Shown here in pieces: positions 17,337-25,818 of a stretch of 64,000 nucleotides of DNA; the stretch's first letter is position 1; each line of letters opens with the position of its first letter. Source of the DNA: Labrenzia sp. OB1 (lineage in GTDB: Bacteria > Pseudomonadota > Alphaproteobacteria > Rhizobiales > Stappiaceae); the NCBI RefSeq assembly GCF_001624695.1, contig NZ_JSEP01000008.1:124001-188000 (forward strand), written 5' to 3'. Below the pieces are notes generated by a model that saw nothing but the letters and a program-made list of their open reading frames with translations, was not told where the DNA came from and ran no database searches. Position numbers and translations under genes: made by a program.

Positions 17337-17620
17337 TACATTTTCCCGACTTCATCCGGAATGTCATAGAAACTCGGGTGCCGGTAGATCTTGTCCGTCG
17401 CGGGTTCGAACAGAGCGTCCCTGTTTGCGGGGTCGGACGCCGTTATCAGCGCGGAGGGAACCACCCAGATGGAAACTCCTTCCTTTCGGCGCGTATAGAC
17501 ATCGCGGGCATTCCTGATCGCCATTTCGGCGTCCGGGGCGTGAAGCGAGCCGACGTGCCTGTGATTGAGACCATGCTGGCCGCGAATAAACACTTCCCAG
17601 AGTGGCCATTCCTTTTTCAT
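17336..17620 (-). CDS. paaB: Phenylacetyl-CoA epoxidase subunit PaaB
   Basis: The 94-residue protein matches PaaB in length and sequence: WPLWEVFIRGQHGLNHRHVG at the N-terminus, DAEMAIRNARDVYTRRKEG in the middle and a SIWVVPSALI strand. PaaB bridges PaaAC dimers in the epoxidase complex. It is separated from paaA by the DUF3291 gene, unlike the usual paaAB arrangement. Confidence 0.95.
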   Translation of the reverse strand: MKKEWPLWEVFIRGQHGLNHRHVGSLHAPDAEMAIRNARDVYTRRKEGVSIWVVPSALITASDPANRDALFEPATDKIYRHPSFYDIPDEVGKM

Positions 17621-17643
17621 TGTATTTTCTCCCAGAAGGCCGG

Positions 17644-18123
17644 TTACGCTGCCGAAGTCTCACAGCGGGCGGAGCGCCACAGGTTGGCCGTGGGCACATG
17701 GTCCCAGCCAAAGGCCCGATCGGACGATCCGTGCGCATTCAGATAGGACAGCCTGTCCCAGGCTTCCTCCAAGGCAGGCTTGTGACCGATTTCCACCGGC
17801 CACATGACGAAATGCATCTTTTCCATCACCCCGAACCATTCGGCACGCCGTTCATAGATCCGTTTGTGGATGGTCTTGAAGACGAAATTCTCGAGACTTT
17901 CGACGTTCTCCCAGACCGAGAGATTCGGAATGATCCTCGGATCGTCGTCGACCACCACCGAATAGTCGCCAGCCTGCTCTTTCAGACGCCAGACGAAGCC
18001 TTCACTGCGCTCGGCGGCCGCATTCACCCGGTCGAGGTTGTTGACGAACCCGGCGACCTGCGGATCGTCGATGTCGTATTTGAGCCGGGCGACGTTCAAT
18101 TCGGCGATATAACTTGCGGTCAT
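17644..18123 (-). CDS. DUF3291 protein encoded between paaA and paaB
   Basis: The 159-residue protein has the DUF3291 layout: IAELNVARLKYDIDDPQVAGF at the N-terminus, then VWRLKEQAGDY, LSVWENVESLENFVFKTIH, and WFGVMEKMHFVMWPVEIGH. The fold is expected to be a ferredoxin-like alpha/beta barrel of the antibiotic-monooxygenase type (inference). It starts 6 bp after the paaA stop and ends 23 bp before paaB, on the same strand, so it should be co-transcribed and made in step with the epoxidase. It may be an accessory or protective factor for the epoxidase. No catalytic residues can be assigned. Confidence 0.85.
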   Translation of the reverse strand: MTASYIAELNVARLKYDIDDPQVAGFVNNLDRVNAAAERSEGFVWRLKEQAGDYSVVVDDDPRIIPNLSVWENVESLENFVFKTIHKRIYERRAEWFGVMEKMHFVMWPVEIGHKPALEEAWDRLSYLNAHGSSDRAFGWDHVPTANLWRSARCETSAA

Positions 18124-18129
18124 CTGATC

Positions 18130-19122
18130 CTACTCCGCTGCCGTGCGGGCCGCAGCCCGTTTGTCCGCATGGGCCATGAGGCCGTCGCGCACCCAGGCAC
18201 CGTCGTCCCAGGCCTTGATCCGGGCATCCAGCCGCTCCTTGTTGCAGGGTCCATTGCCCTTCAGAACCTCGAAAAATTCACTCCAGTCCGGCTCGGAGAA
18301 GTCGTAGCCGTCTTTTTCCTCGTTCCACTTCAGGTGATCGTCGGGAACGGTGAGGCCCAGAAATTCTGCCTGTGGCACTGTCTGATCGACGAATTTCTGA
18401 CGCAGTTCGTCATTGGTGTTGATCTTGATCTTCCAGGACATGGACTGTGCGGAGTGCACGGAATCCTTGTCGGAAGGACCGAACATCATCAGTGAGGGAT
18501 ACCAGAACCTGTTAAGCGCATCCTGGGCCATCCTGTGCTGGGCCGGTGTGCCGTTCGCCATCTTCATCATGATGTCGAAGCCCTGGCGCTGGTGAAAACT
18601 CTCTTCCTTGCAGATCCGGACCATGGCCCGCGAATAGGGACCGAAGGAGGTTCGCTGCAGCGGCACCTGGTTCATGATCGCAGCGCCGTCCACCAGCCAG
18701 CCGACAGCGCCGATATCCGCCCAGGTGAGCGTCGGGTAGTTGAAAATGGAGGAATATTTCATCTTGCCGGCGTGCAGCAGTTCGATCAGTTCGTCCCTGG
18801 TGACCCCAAGCGTCTCAGCCGCGCAATAAAGATAGAGCCCATGCCCGGCTTCGTCCTGTACCTTGGCAAGCAGGATCGCCTTGCGTTCCAGGGTCGGGGC
18901 ACGGGTAATCCAGTTGCCTTCAGGAAGCTGACCGACGATTTCCGAGTGCGCATGCTGGCCGATCTGACGGATCAGGGTCTTGCGATAACCCTCCGGCATC
19001 CAGTCGGTCGGTTCGATCTTCTCACCGCGATCGATGCGCTCCTGGAATACACGTTCCTCGTCGGACATTTCCGATATGTCGCGTACCCGGTTTGCGTCGG
19101 TAGTCACCATCTGGGCATACAT
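18130..19122 (-). CDS. paaA: Phenylacetyl-CoA epoxidase catalytic subunit PaaA
   Basis: The 330-residue subunit holds the carboxylate-bridged di-iron centre that epoxidises the ring of phenylacetyl-CoA with O2. Iron-ligand segments are visible: [20 protein letters not shown] (E..H pair) and [19 protein letters not shown] (E..H pair). ATG 19122 has the strong site GGAGGAGG just upstream; earlier in-frame codons from 19176 would cover that site. It is the first gene of the minus-strand epoxidase operon and has the candidate PaaX site about 50-86 bp upstream. Confidence 0.95.
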   Translation of the reverse strand: MYAQMVTTDANRVRDISEMSDEERVFQERIDRGEKIEPTDWMPEGYRKTLIRQIGQHAHSEIVGQLPEGNWITRAPTLERKAILLAKVQDEAGHGLYLYCAAETLGVTRDELIELLHAGKMKYSSIFNYPTLTWADIGAVGWLVDGAAIMNQVPLQRTSFGPYSRAMVRICKEESFHQRQGFDIMMKMANGTPAQHRMAQDALNRFWYPSLMMFGPSDKDSVHSAQSMSWKIKINTNDELRQKFVDQTVPQAEFLGLTVPDDHLKWNEEKDGYDFSEPDWSEFFEVLKGNGPCNKERLDARIKAWDDGAWVRDGLMAHADKRAAARTAAE

Positions 19123-19171
19123 GGCGCCTCCTCCCGTCATGTTGAAGATGAGGAAGGATACCGCACAAAGA

Positions 19172-19208
19172 ATCACATAAAAAGCTATTTTATCAAATTT
19201 TTTGTGAT
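19172..19208. promoter_or_regulatory. Probable PaaX operator upstream of paaA
   Basis: ATCACA (19172-19177) and TGTGAT (19203-19208) are inverted half-sites 25 bp apart, the same geometry as the site before paaG. The flanks also match: AAAGC-R-TCACAA is read on the minus strand at both loci. It lies between paaA and the 3' end of paaX. Confidence 0.6.
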
Positions 19209-19233
19209 GCTTTAAAAGGGCGCCGGATTTTGT

Positions 19234-20112
19234 TCACCACACAGGCTGCGGCCTGCTTCGTTTCACAAGCGAATTCAGCCGGGACTTTACGTCAGCCGTG
19301 TTCTTTGGCAGCGGACCATTGCGATTGAAAAGATGCTGACCGATGTAGTCGTCGGCGGGTGCTGACAGTCCGATATAAAGTTCTGCAAACAGGCGGTGAG
19401 CTATGGAACCCGGCCAATCCTGCCGCAAAACGGATGGCGGTAGCCGAGGGTCGTTCAGCCGTATCTCCCGATACGCATGAACCAGGGCAAGCCTGAGAAG
19501 GAGTGCCGAATGTCCGTCGAGATCCTCTTTCAGAATGTGTGCCATCGGCTGGAACTGACCGGCGAAATCCGCATAGGCCCGGGACAGTGCGTCGAGATTG
19601 AACGCGGTCGTGAGCAGCGCCTTTATTTCCGTTGAATCCGGCTGCAGAGCCGTGGAGCGAAAGGTTGCGCCGTTCTCCGGCAAGCCGGGCCGGTCGGCGG
19701 CAATATAAAAATCACCGCCGGCAGGTGCAAAACCATGGTTCATCAACTCGCTTTGCCGGGCTTCTCCCGCACAATGGGCAAGGATCCAGCCGCACTCGTC
19801 GTCGGCCGGGCCGAAAAACAACTCGGCAGCCATATGGTATTCGTCGCGTGCCCGGGGCGTCAGCGCATAGTAGCTGCGCCGCCCTTCCCTTTCCCCTTTC
19901 AACTGTCCGGTGGAGACCAGACGGGAAACCGCTGTGCGGACAAGAGATTCATTGACGCCGAATCCGGCGCACAGTGTGATGAGATCGCCCATCCAGAGGA
20001 CTCCGCCGCGCGGTTCGACGATATCACCGTAAATGGTGACAATCAGCCGTGCGGCTTTGGGTGGAAACGGTCTGAGGTAGTTTTCCGTGTCGAGGTCTGT
20101 GCTGGCAGGCAT
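19234..20112 (-). CDS. paaX: Phenylacetate operon repressor PaaX
   Basis: The 292-residue protein has the PaaX layout: an N-terminal winged helix near residues 20-95 (LIVTIYGDIVEPRGGVLWMG, FGVNESLVRTAVSRLV, GEREGRRSYYALTPRAR), a central dimerisation part, and a C-terminal PaaX domain ending RLFAELYIGL. PaaX represses paa genes until phenylacetyl-CoA binds. It lies upstream of paaA on the same strand, with the candidate paaA operator 25 bp past its stop. Confidence 0.93.
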   Translation of the reverse strand: MPASTDLDTENYLRPFPPKAARLIVTIYGDIVEPRGGVLWMGDLITLCAGFGVNESLVRTAVSRLVSTGQLKGEREGRRSYYALTPRARDEYHMAAELFFGPADDECGWILAHCAGEARQSELMNHGFAPAGGDFYIAADRPGLPENGATFRSTALQPDSTEIKALLTTAFNLDALSRAYADFAGQFQPMAHILKEDLDGHSALLLRLALVHAYREIRLNDPRLPPSVLRQDWPGSIAHRLFAELYIGLSAPADDYIGQHLFNRNGPLPKNTADVKSRLNSLVKRSRPQPVW

Positions 20113-20245
20113 GAAGCAACTGATCCGTCAGTGTTTTTATCACCTTATCCCCGCCTGCCCAACAAACCAAGACCTGCCCGGCGAACCACGTGTCGAGGTT
20201 CGGAAACAATTCGCAGATACGACCTTGCGCCTGAAAACAGAAAAC

Positions 20246-20275
20246 GTTATACAATAACATGTTATAAAGTAACAT
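20246..20275. promoter_or_regulatory. Two tandem Zur-like boxes before znuA
   Basis: GTTAT-ACA-ATAAC (20246-20258) and ATGTTA-TAAAG-TAACAT (20259-20275) are abutting palindromes with the GTTAT/ATAAC arms typical of alphaproteobacterial Zur sites. They end 19 bp before the znuA start codon and include a possible -10 (TATAAA). Zinc-dependent repression of znuA is the expected outcome. Confidence 0.72.
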
Positions 20276-20294
20276 TCCATCGGAACCCCACCCA

Positions 20295-21452
20295 ATGAAG
20301 ATCTTTTCCTTTCCCGAAGCGCCGCTGACCGTAACCAGACGCGGTCTTTTGCTGTCGAGTGTTGCGTTGTGTCTCGCCGCCACCGCGACGCCCGCCACCG
20401 CGGATGCGCCCGCCGTTGTCACGACTATCAAGCCTCTGCATTCCATCGCCTCCGCCGTAATGGAAGGGGTTGGAAAGCCGCACATCCTGATCGACGGGGC
20501 AGCATCCCCACATGGCTTCGCCCTCAAGCCTTCCCAGGCCTTTTTGCTGCAGGGCGCGGACGTGGTGTTCTGGGTCGGGCCGGATCTCGCACCATCGCTT
20601 GCCAAACCGATTTCCTCCATGGCGGAAGATGCACAGGTCGTCGAACTTATGGACGCGGCTGGCATTGAACAGCTTAAGATTCGCGAAGGCGCGAATTTCG
20701 ACGCTCACGATCACGGTCATGAAGATGGCGAAGATCATCATGCGGATCATGAAGAGCACGAGGAGCATGCGGACCACGAAGGTCACGAAGACCATGAGGA
20801 GCATGCAGACCACGACGATCATGAAGACCATGAGGAGCACGCGGACCACGACGATCATGAAGACCATGAGGAGCACGCGGACCACGATGATCATGATGAC
20901 CATGAGGAACATCACGCCGGACACGGCGAGGCATTCGATCCGCACATTTGGCTGAACCCGGAAAACGGCATTGCAATTGCCGGCATCATGGCCGAAACCC
21001 TTGCAGGCCTTGATCCGCAAAATGCCGACACCTACAAGAAAAATGCCGCAAGTTTCTCCAACCGCATTGAGGCGCTGGACCAAAAAATCGAAAAGCAGCT
21101 TGAGCCGCTTTCAGGCAGCAAGTTCGTCGTGTTTCACGATGCTTACCACCACTTCGAACATCACTTCGACATTGAGGCAACCGGAGCGATCACCTTGTCT
21201 CCCGAAGCACTTTCAAGCGCTGACCGGATTTCCGAAGTTCGTGAAGAAATCAAGGATCTTGGTGTGACCTGCGTATTTCAGGAACCACAATTCGATGCAA
21301 AACTTGTCGATGTGGTCCTTGAAGGCAGCACAGCGCGCAAGGCGACACTCGATCCGCTGGGAACCGACCTGACCAACGGCCCAGACCTCTATCCGGAACT
21401 GCTTGAGAATCTGTCGATGTCTCTTGCCGACTGTCTCGATAGCAAGTCCTGA
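20295..21452 (+). CDS. znuA: Zinc ABC transporter substrate-binding protein ZnuA with long His-rich loop
   Basis: The 385-residue periplasmic protein belongs to the cluster A-I metal receptors. The N-terminus TRRGLLLSSVALCLAATATPATADA looks like a Tat-type or Sec signal. Metal ligands are expected at H49 (TIKPLHS), H73 (ASPHGF) and H217 (FDPHIWLNP). Residues about 137-210 form a loop with 26 histidines among Asp/Glu, much of it built from a 36-bp repeated DNA unit. Such loops collect zinc for the binding site. No znuB or znuC is adjacent, so the membrane and ATPase parts lie elsewhere. The ribosome site is poor. Confidence 0.93.
   Translation: MKIFSFPEAPLTVTRRGLLLSSVALCLAATATPATADAPAVVTTIKPLHSIASAVMEGVGKPHILIDGAASPHGFALKPSQAFLLQGADVVFWVGPDLAPSLAKPISSMAEDAQVVELMDAAGIEQLKIREGANFDAHDHGHEDGEDHHADHEEHEEHADHEGHEDHEEHADHDDHEDHEEHADHDDHEDHEEHADHDDHDDHEEHHAGHGEAFDPHIWLNPENGIAIAGIMAETLAGLDPQNADTYKKNAASFSNRIEALDQKIEKQLEPLSGSKFVVFHDAYHHFEHHFDIEATGAITLSPEALSSADRISEVREEIKDLGVTCVFQEPQFDAKLVDVVLEGSTARKATLDPLGTDLTNGPDLYPELLENLSMSLADCLDSKS
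20789..20905 (+). repeat. 36-bp tandem repeats encoding the ZnuA His-rich loop
   Basis: Three consecutive near-identical 36-bp units encode HADHDDHEDHEE-type blocks. The first copy carries a few substitutions and the next two are almost identical at the DNA level, which indicates recent in-frame duplication. Boundaries are approximate. Confidence 0.7.
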
Positions 21453-21460
21453 AAAGAAAA

Positions 21461-21493
21461 AACCGCCGGACATCGTCCGGCGGTTGCCCTTAA
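21461..21493 (-). terminator. Terminator between znuA and the L,D-transpeptidase gene
   Basis: AACCGCCGGAC (21461-21471) and GTCCGGCGGTT (21475-21485) form a perfect 11-bp stem with a 3-nt loop. On the minus strand it is followed by TTTTTCTTTTC (complement of about 21451-21460), making a strong terminator for the transpeptidase gene. On the plus strand it can serve znuA with a weaker T-rich tail. Confidence 0.8.
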
Positions 21494-21506
21494 TTTGTGA
21501 AAAAGA

Positions 21507-23504
21507 TCAGGAGGTTCTTGCCTTGGCACGCGCGGCTTCGGTTTTCTCGAGTGCCTTGAGTAGGTACCGGTCACGGTCATAGACGTCCGTGTAGTATGCT
21601 ACGCCACCATCAAGTTCTGGCCATGCTGTGAAGTAGGAAACATAGACCGGGATATCGCCTGTAACCTTTTCCTGCTCGTTCTGACCCGCCGCAATCCGTG
21701 AAGTGACGTAATCCTTCGACTTTCCAAGGACCGCTGCCGCCATGGCCTTGGGGTCATGCAGGCGGATGCAGCCGTGGCTGAAAGCGCGCGCGTCCTTTTT
21801 GAACAGGCTCTTCGACGGCGTATCGTGCATATAGATGTGGTGCTTGTTCGGGAAGAGGATCTTCACCTCGCCGAGCGCGTTGGCTCTGCCGGGATACTGG
21901 CGAACATTCACCGATTGCTTTTTCGAGGCAACCGCATACCAGTCCACATTTGCAGAAGAGACCTTGCGGCCGCCCGGCGTTGAGACCTCGTAGCCGGCGC
22001 GATCGAGATAGCTCGGATCATTCGCAAGTTTCGGAAGCATCTCATTGACTATGATCGAATAGGGAACGCCCCAATAGGGGTTGTATTCGACGATCTCGAT
22101 CTGGTCGTAGAAGAAGTTGGTCTGGTTGGATTTCTTGCCGACCACGACGCGCATCGACAAGGGAACTTCTCCGGGCGCCGTATATGTGGCCGTGTAGGCT
22201 GCCTGGTTGATAAAGACCTTGCGCTCTCCGAGTTCCTCTGGAATCCAGCGGCTGCGTTCCATCGCCAATTCTACCTTGGCAATCTTGGCCGCGTTGGTTT
22301 CGCCCACCATCGCCTTGATGGTGTTCTTGCCGACGATACCATCCGGCGTCAGCTTGAGTTCTTTCTGGAAAGCCTTGACCAGTTCCACCAGTTCCGTGGC
22401 GTAAAGCTCCGACCCGTCATAGGCATCCAGCGTCTCGGTATGGGCGGCCCTGAGTTCCGGAGACGCATTCTTTTCGATCGCCGCGATGATGTTCTTCATC
22501 TCCGGGCTGGTTTTCCCGGCCTTCAGAAAGGTGCCAGGCGCGATGACGATCTGGTCGGTCTCTTCGTCCTCGGCTTTCAGGAGCGCCAGTTCGACGGTCA
22601 GATTCCGGAAATGATCGTTTTGCGGCTGGGCGGTTTCAAGAACCTGCCTGGGGTTTTCGGTGGACGCGAAGCTTTCCAGCGCAGCGACCAGATCCACCTT
22701 GTGCCGTGGCAGATCGTGGTATTGCGAAATCCGGTTCGGATCGACCCGGCCCCGCTTTGCGTCGAGAACATATGTGAGTACCGCAGCGCTCAGATCCATT
22801 TCAAAGCGCATCAGCGCCACATCGCGCGCCGCCTCATCCTGACCGGCCGCCGACGGAAGCGCGACAAAATAGTCGTCCGGGTTCAATGCGTATTTGCCAG
22901 CCTCGCTCAAGCCCCTGCGGGCAGCTGCGGCCCGCGCCGTTACCTTGCCGTTTTCCACCCAGACAAAATCCGGATTTTCGCGGTAAAAGGCGACCACTGC
23001 TTCTCCCACTTCCGGCAGAACAGTCAATGTCATGTCCGCCAGCGCCGGACGCGCCTTGTCGAAGGCGGTCAGCACCACAGCCGCCGCCGGAGATGTGTCC
23101 GTGCTGACGGCGGCGGCCCCACCGGTCTCAGCCGTTTGGGCATCGGGCTGGATTTCGGCCGTTTTCTTTTCGGAAAGCTCGGAAAGGGAAACCTTCTTCC
23201 ACACGTCCGCGGAATAGTTCAGGTATCGCGGAGCGGATACCTTTACCGCCGCCACCTTTTCGCGGAGCTCTCCCTGCCGTTCGCGTTCGCGCTGGCGGCG
23301 GTGTGCCTCTGGATTGAACAGGCGCTGGAACAGGCCCTGGGCGGAAACGGGTTCCACGGTCGCAATACCGAACCCGGAAGCGATCACCGTCGCCATCAGG
23401 CCCGCCTTGATGGAGTTGCCCATCACGGCCCGGGACCGCCTCGCCAAACCGCCGACGCAATTCCTGCCGGTTCCCTTACCCAGTCCCATTTCGTTCGCTC
23501 GCAT
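21507..23504 (-). CDS. Murein L,D-transpeptidase, YcbB/LdtD type
   Basis: The product of about 665 residues has a hydrophobic export segment (IKAGLMATVIASGFGIATVE), a PGN-binding-like region with ELVELVKAFQKELKLTPDG, and a YkuD catalytic domain near the C-terminus with YMHDTPSKSLF and FSHGCIRLHDP. That motif holds the catalytic His and Cys. Large size with inserted helices is typical of the YcbB group, which forms 3-3 crosslinks in peptidoglycan. I start at ATG 23504; an in-frame GTG at 23549 and ATG at 23489 are alternatives. It is a single gene with a strong terminator. Confidence 0.9.
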   Translation of the reverse strand: MRANEMGLGKGTGRNCVGGLARRSRAVMGNSIKAGLMATVIASGFGIATVEPVSAQGLFQRLFNPEAHRRQRERERQGELREKVAAVKVSAPRYLNYSADVWKKVSLSELSEKKTAEIQPDAQTAETGGAAAVSTDTSPAAAVVLTAFDKARPALADMTLTVLPEVGEAVVAFYRENPDFVWVENGKVTARAAAARRGLSEAGKYALNPDDYFVALPSAAGQDEAARDVALMRFEMDLSAAVLTYVLDAKRGRVDPNRISQYHDLPRHKVDLVAALESFASTENPRQVLETAQPQNDHFRNLTVELALLKAEDEETDQIVIAPGTFLKAGKTSPEMKNIIAAIEKNASPELRAAHTETLDAYDGSELYATELVELVKAFQKELKLTPDGIVGKNTIKAMVGETNAAKIAKVELAMERSRWIPEELGERKVFINQAAYTATYTAPGEVPLSMRVVVGKKSNQTNFFYDQIEIVEYNPYWGVPYSIIVNEMLPKLANDPSYLDRAGYEVSTPGGRKVSSANVDWYAVASKKQSVNVRQYPGRANALGEVKILFPNKHHIYMHDTPSKSLFKKDARAFSHGCIRLHDPKAMAAAVLGKSKDYVTSRIAAGQNEQEKVTGDIPVYVSYFTAWPELDGGVAYYTDVYDRDRYLLKALEKTEAARAKARTS

Positions 23505-24002
23505 TGTTTCAAACCCGCAATTTAAAAATTTGTCCGCGCCTGAAACCACACCCGGTCAGGCGGAAGTGTTCATTTTTCCGCGCTGACCAAAGGCGTCCCG
23601 GCTTCAAAGGCTACCGGGACTTGTGTCAGGTGCCGTGTCTTTTTGATGGCAAAGTTGCCGAAAACCGATTCCAGTCCCGATCATCAAATCGATTTTTACT
23701 ATAACAGGCTTGCTGTGTTGGTTAAGGCTCGCGGCCATACACAGTTTTCGAAATCAAGATTGTGTGACGATTGTGCCGCGACGGATTATTCCTCCAGCAC
23801 GCCAGGCCCAGTCATTTCAGGGCAGGTTGCTCAATTTTCCGCCGTAAAGTCAAGAAACCGGCGAATTGAGAAAGGCTGCGAGATGGTGACCGATATCTTT
23901 TCCTCCCGATTACGCCAAATCGTGACGCCTATCACGCGGCCGGAAGCCCGCTTCGCGTAAGTTAAGCTCACGAAAACGTGAAAGATCTCAAGGAGCGAGC
24001 GG
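23505..24002. other. Intergenic region of about 500 bp
   Basis: This stretch separates the divergent transpeptidase and HEFAH-protein genes and should hold both promoters. A 7-bp inverted repeat, GTCCCGG/CCGGGAC, lies at 23595-23601 and 23614-23620. A 105-codon open frame (23643-23960) has no recognisable domain and a rough composition; I do not count it as a gene. Confidence 0.5.
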
Positions 24003-24479
24003 ATGCCGTTTCAATTCAACGTCGGGGATCATTCCTCGCCAATCTGGAATTACACCCGTTTCGACTCGGGTCAGTACAGCAAGCTGAAATGGGCGCGGAA
24101 CAAGCTGTTCAAGATGGTGAAGACCATTCCGGGCTGCAATGCCTATTTCCGCACCCTGCCCAGGGGGCGCAGTCTGTCCGACATGATCGGCGACAGCAGT
24201 ATCTGGGTAAATTACGGCCCGACCATTTCACCTCTCTACGGCGAAATTCACGTTCCAACCGGCGAAATCGCCGTAGGCGACCGGGCCTTCAACATGGGAC
24301 GCTGGATGGTGCTGGCGACCATCATTCACGAGTTCGCGCACCGCAACGGCGCTCCGATCACCGGTGGCGATACCCGTGCAGAAGAAGCCGTCTATCACTG
24401 CGGCCTCGGCAATTCCAGAGAGTACTACGAAGGTGTCGACGATCCGAACACCCCCTATGACCCGAATGTGGGAGATTGA
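24003..24479 (+). CDS. Small unknown protein with HExxH (zincin-like) motif
   Basis: The 158-residue protein carries IIHEFAH at residues 107-113, with AEEA at 126-129 as a possible third zinc ligand 13-15 residues on, the gluzincin arrangement. The preceding helix MGRWMVLATI fits a metallopeptidase active-site helix. There is no signal peptide. The start ATG 24003 has AAGGAG 9 nt upstream, so it is well expressed. I do not recognise the family. It stands alone between the transpeptidase and ssb; similar small HExxH domains occur as toxin or effector modules, but nothing here proves that. Confidence 0.75.
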   Translation: MPFQFNVGDHSSPIWNYTRFDSGQYSKLKWARNKLFKMVKTIPGCNAYFRTLPRGRSLSDMIGDSSIWVNYGPTISPLYGEIHVPTGEIAVGDRAFNMGRWMVLATIIHEFAHRNGAPITGGDTRAEEAVYHCGLGNSREYYEGVDDPNTPYDPNVGD

Positions 24480-24524
24480 GGTCGCAGGACTGCCCGTATC
24501 GCCAGGGCGGCCCTGCATTCTCCG

Positions 24525-25079
24525 CTAGAATGGAATTTCGTCATCCATCGGTCCGGCGCCACCGCCGCCGGTAGGACCGCCGAAACCGCCACCGCCACCA
24601 CCGGACGGACCGCCGAAGCCACCGCCACTTGATCCGCCGCCATAGCCGCCGGATCCACCAGATCCGCCACCGCCCTGTGGTTCGCTGCCGTAATCAGGCA
24701 GGCCGCCAGACTGGCCACCTCCCTCGCCACGCCCGTCGAGCATGGTCAGCGTAGAGTTGAAGCCCTGAAGCACGATTTCCGTGGAATACTTGTCCTGACC
24801 GGACTGATCCTGCCACTTGCGGGTCTGGAGCTGACCTTCGATGTAAACCTTCGCGCCTTTGCGGAGATAGTTCTCCGCAACCTTGCAAAGTCCCTCATTG
24901 AAAATCACCACCCTGTGCCATTCAGTCCGCTCGCGCCGCTCACCGGTGTTGCGGTCCTTCCAGCTTTCCGATGTCGCAATCCGCAGATTGGCGATCGGAC
25001 GGCCGTCCTGCGTCCGGCGAATTTCGGGGTCGGCTCCCAGATTGCCTACCAAGATAACTTTATTGACGCTGCCCGCCAT
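24525..25079 (-). CDS. ssb: Single-stranded DNA-binding protein
   Basis: The 184-residue protein has an OB-fold at residues 1-112 ([51 protein letters not shown]). A Gly-rich disordered linker follows, and the acidic tip DDEIPF recruits repair and replication partners. The linker is built mostly of GGG/S/F/Y. It is divergent from uvrA, as in many proteobacteria, and a LexA box lies about 113 bp upstream. Confidence 0.97.
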   Translation of the reverse strand: MAGSVNKVILVGNLGADPEIRRTQDGRPIANLRIATSESWKDRNTGERRERTEWHRVVIFNEGLCKVAENYLRKGAKVYIEGQLQTRKWQDQSGQDKYSTEIVLQGFNSTLTMLDGRGEGGGQSGGLPDYGSEPQGGGGSGGSGGYGGGSSGGGFGGPSGGGGGGFGGPTGGGGAGPMDDEIPF

Positions 25080-25191
25080 ACCTTACTCCTAAGACTGTTC
25101 AGCGCGTTCCCACGCCTCAAAATTGGCCGTCACCTTACAGGATCGGCCTCTTGAGGCGCATGGATGCCCCCATAATCCACAAGGGATTTTT

Positions 25192-25206
25192 GTTCCTCAA
25201 ATGTTC
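25192..25206. promoter_or_regulatory. LexA box near ssb
   Basis: GTTC-CTCAAAT-GTTC fits the alphaproteobacterial SOS consensus GTTC-N7-GTTC exactly. It lies about 113 bp upstream of ssb. Confidence 0.75.
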
Positions 25207-25601
25207 CACTTCCACGATCTCCCTGTCAAGGGCAACCGCAAACCTTGATACACAACGCAGGCGGTTGCGCACCGAAAGCTTCAGCCAAGCAGGCCCGCTC
25301 CGGTGACCCGCACGCGCCGCCAGTATGTCTCGCAGACAGAATACACTGAAATGTGCAAGGTTCCTCCGCCCATGACCGCCGGGATCGGCCATCCCACGGA
25401 ATTTTCTGCGTCAAACGCAGCACATCTTCGATAATCTGCGGCTCTTCATATACCTCGCCGGCGCACAGGCCGCGATGGAACAGGAGGAAAGCCGCATGGA
25501 ACAAGGAGCCTGCCCAGTTGCCTATCCTCCCGCTCGTCATGAAATCGGAACCGGCAGAACCGCGGTTGTCGAACCGGTATTTTTGGGGTAGACAGGCCTT
25601 C
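25207..25601. other. Region between two LexA boxes, no gene seen
   Basis: Open frames on both strands (25226-25723 and 25353-25826) have no recognisable domain and overlap each other, so I treat this as non-coding. It is long for a divergent promoter pair, which leaves room for a small RNA, but I see no clear terminator inside it. Confidence 0.45.
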
Positions 25602-25616
25602 GTTCCTTTTTTGTTC
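25602..25616. promoter_or_regulatory. LexA box near uvrA
   Basis: GTTC-CTTTTTT-GTTC is a second exact GTTC-N7-GTTC site, about 200 bp before the uvrA start codon. Confidence 0.75.
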
Positions 25617-25818
25617 TTTCCTGTAACCGTCGGGCGAGAGCCGGTCAAAGGAATGCACCACCCGGGATGCCGGGCAAACTCAGATGCGAGACTATACGAT
25701 CGCGGGAAGCCTCGAATTTGCATAAGTTCTGCCTATATTGAAGATCGTGCCGGAGAAACGACCGGCTCCCCTACCAGGAACGCATGTGGATTGTTCACCT
25801 GCCTTGAAGCCGGACGAC

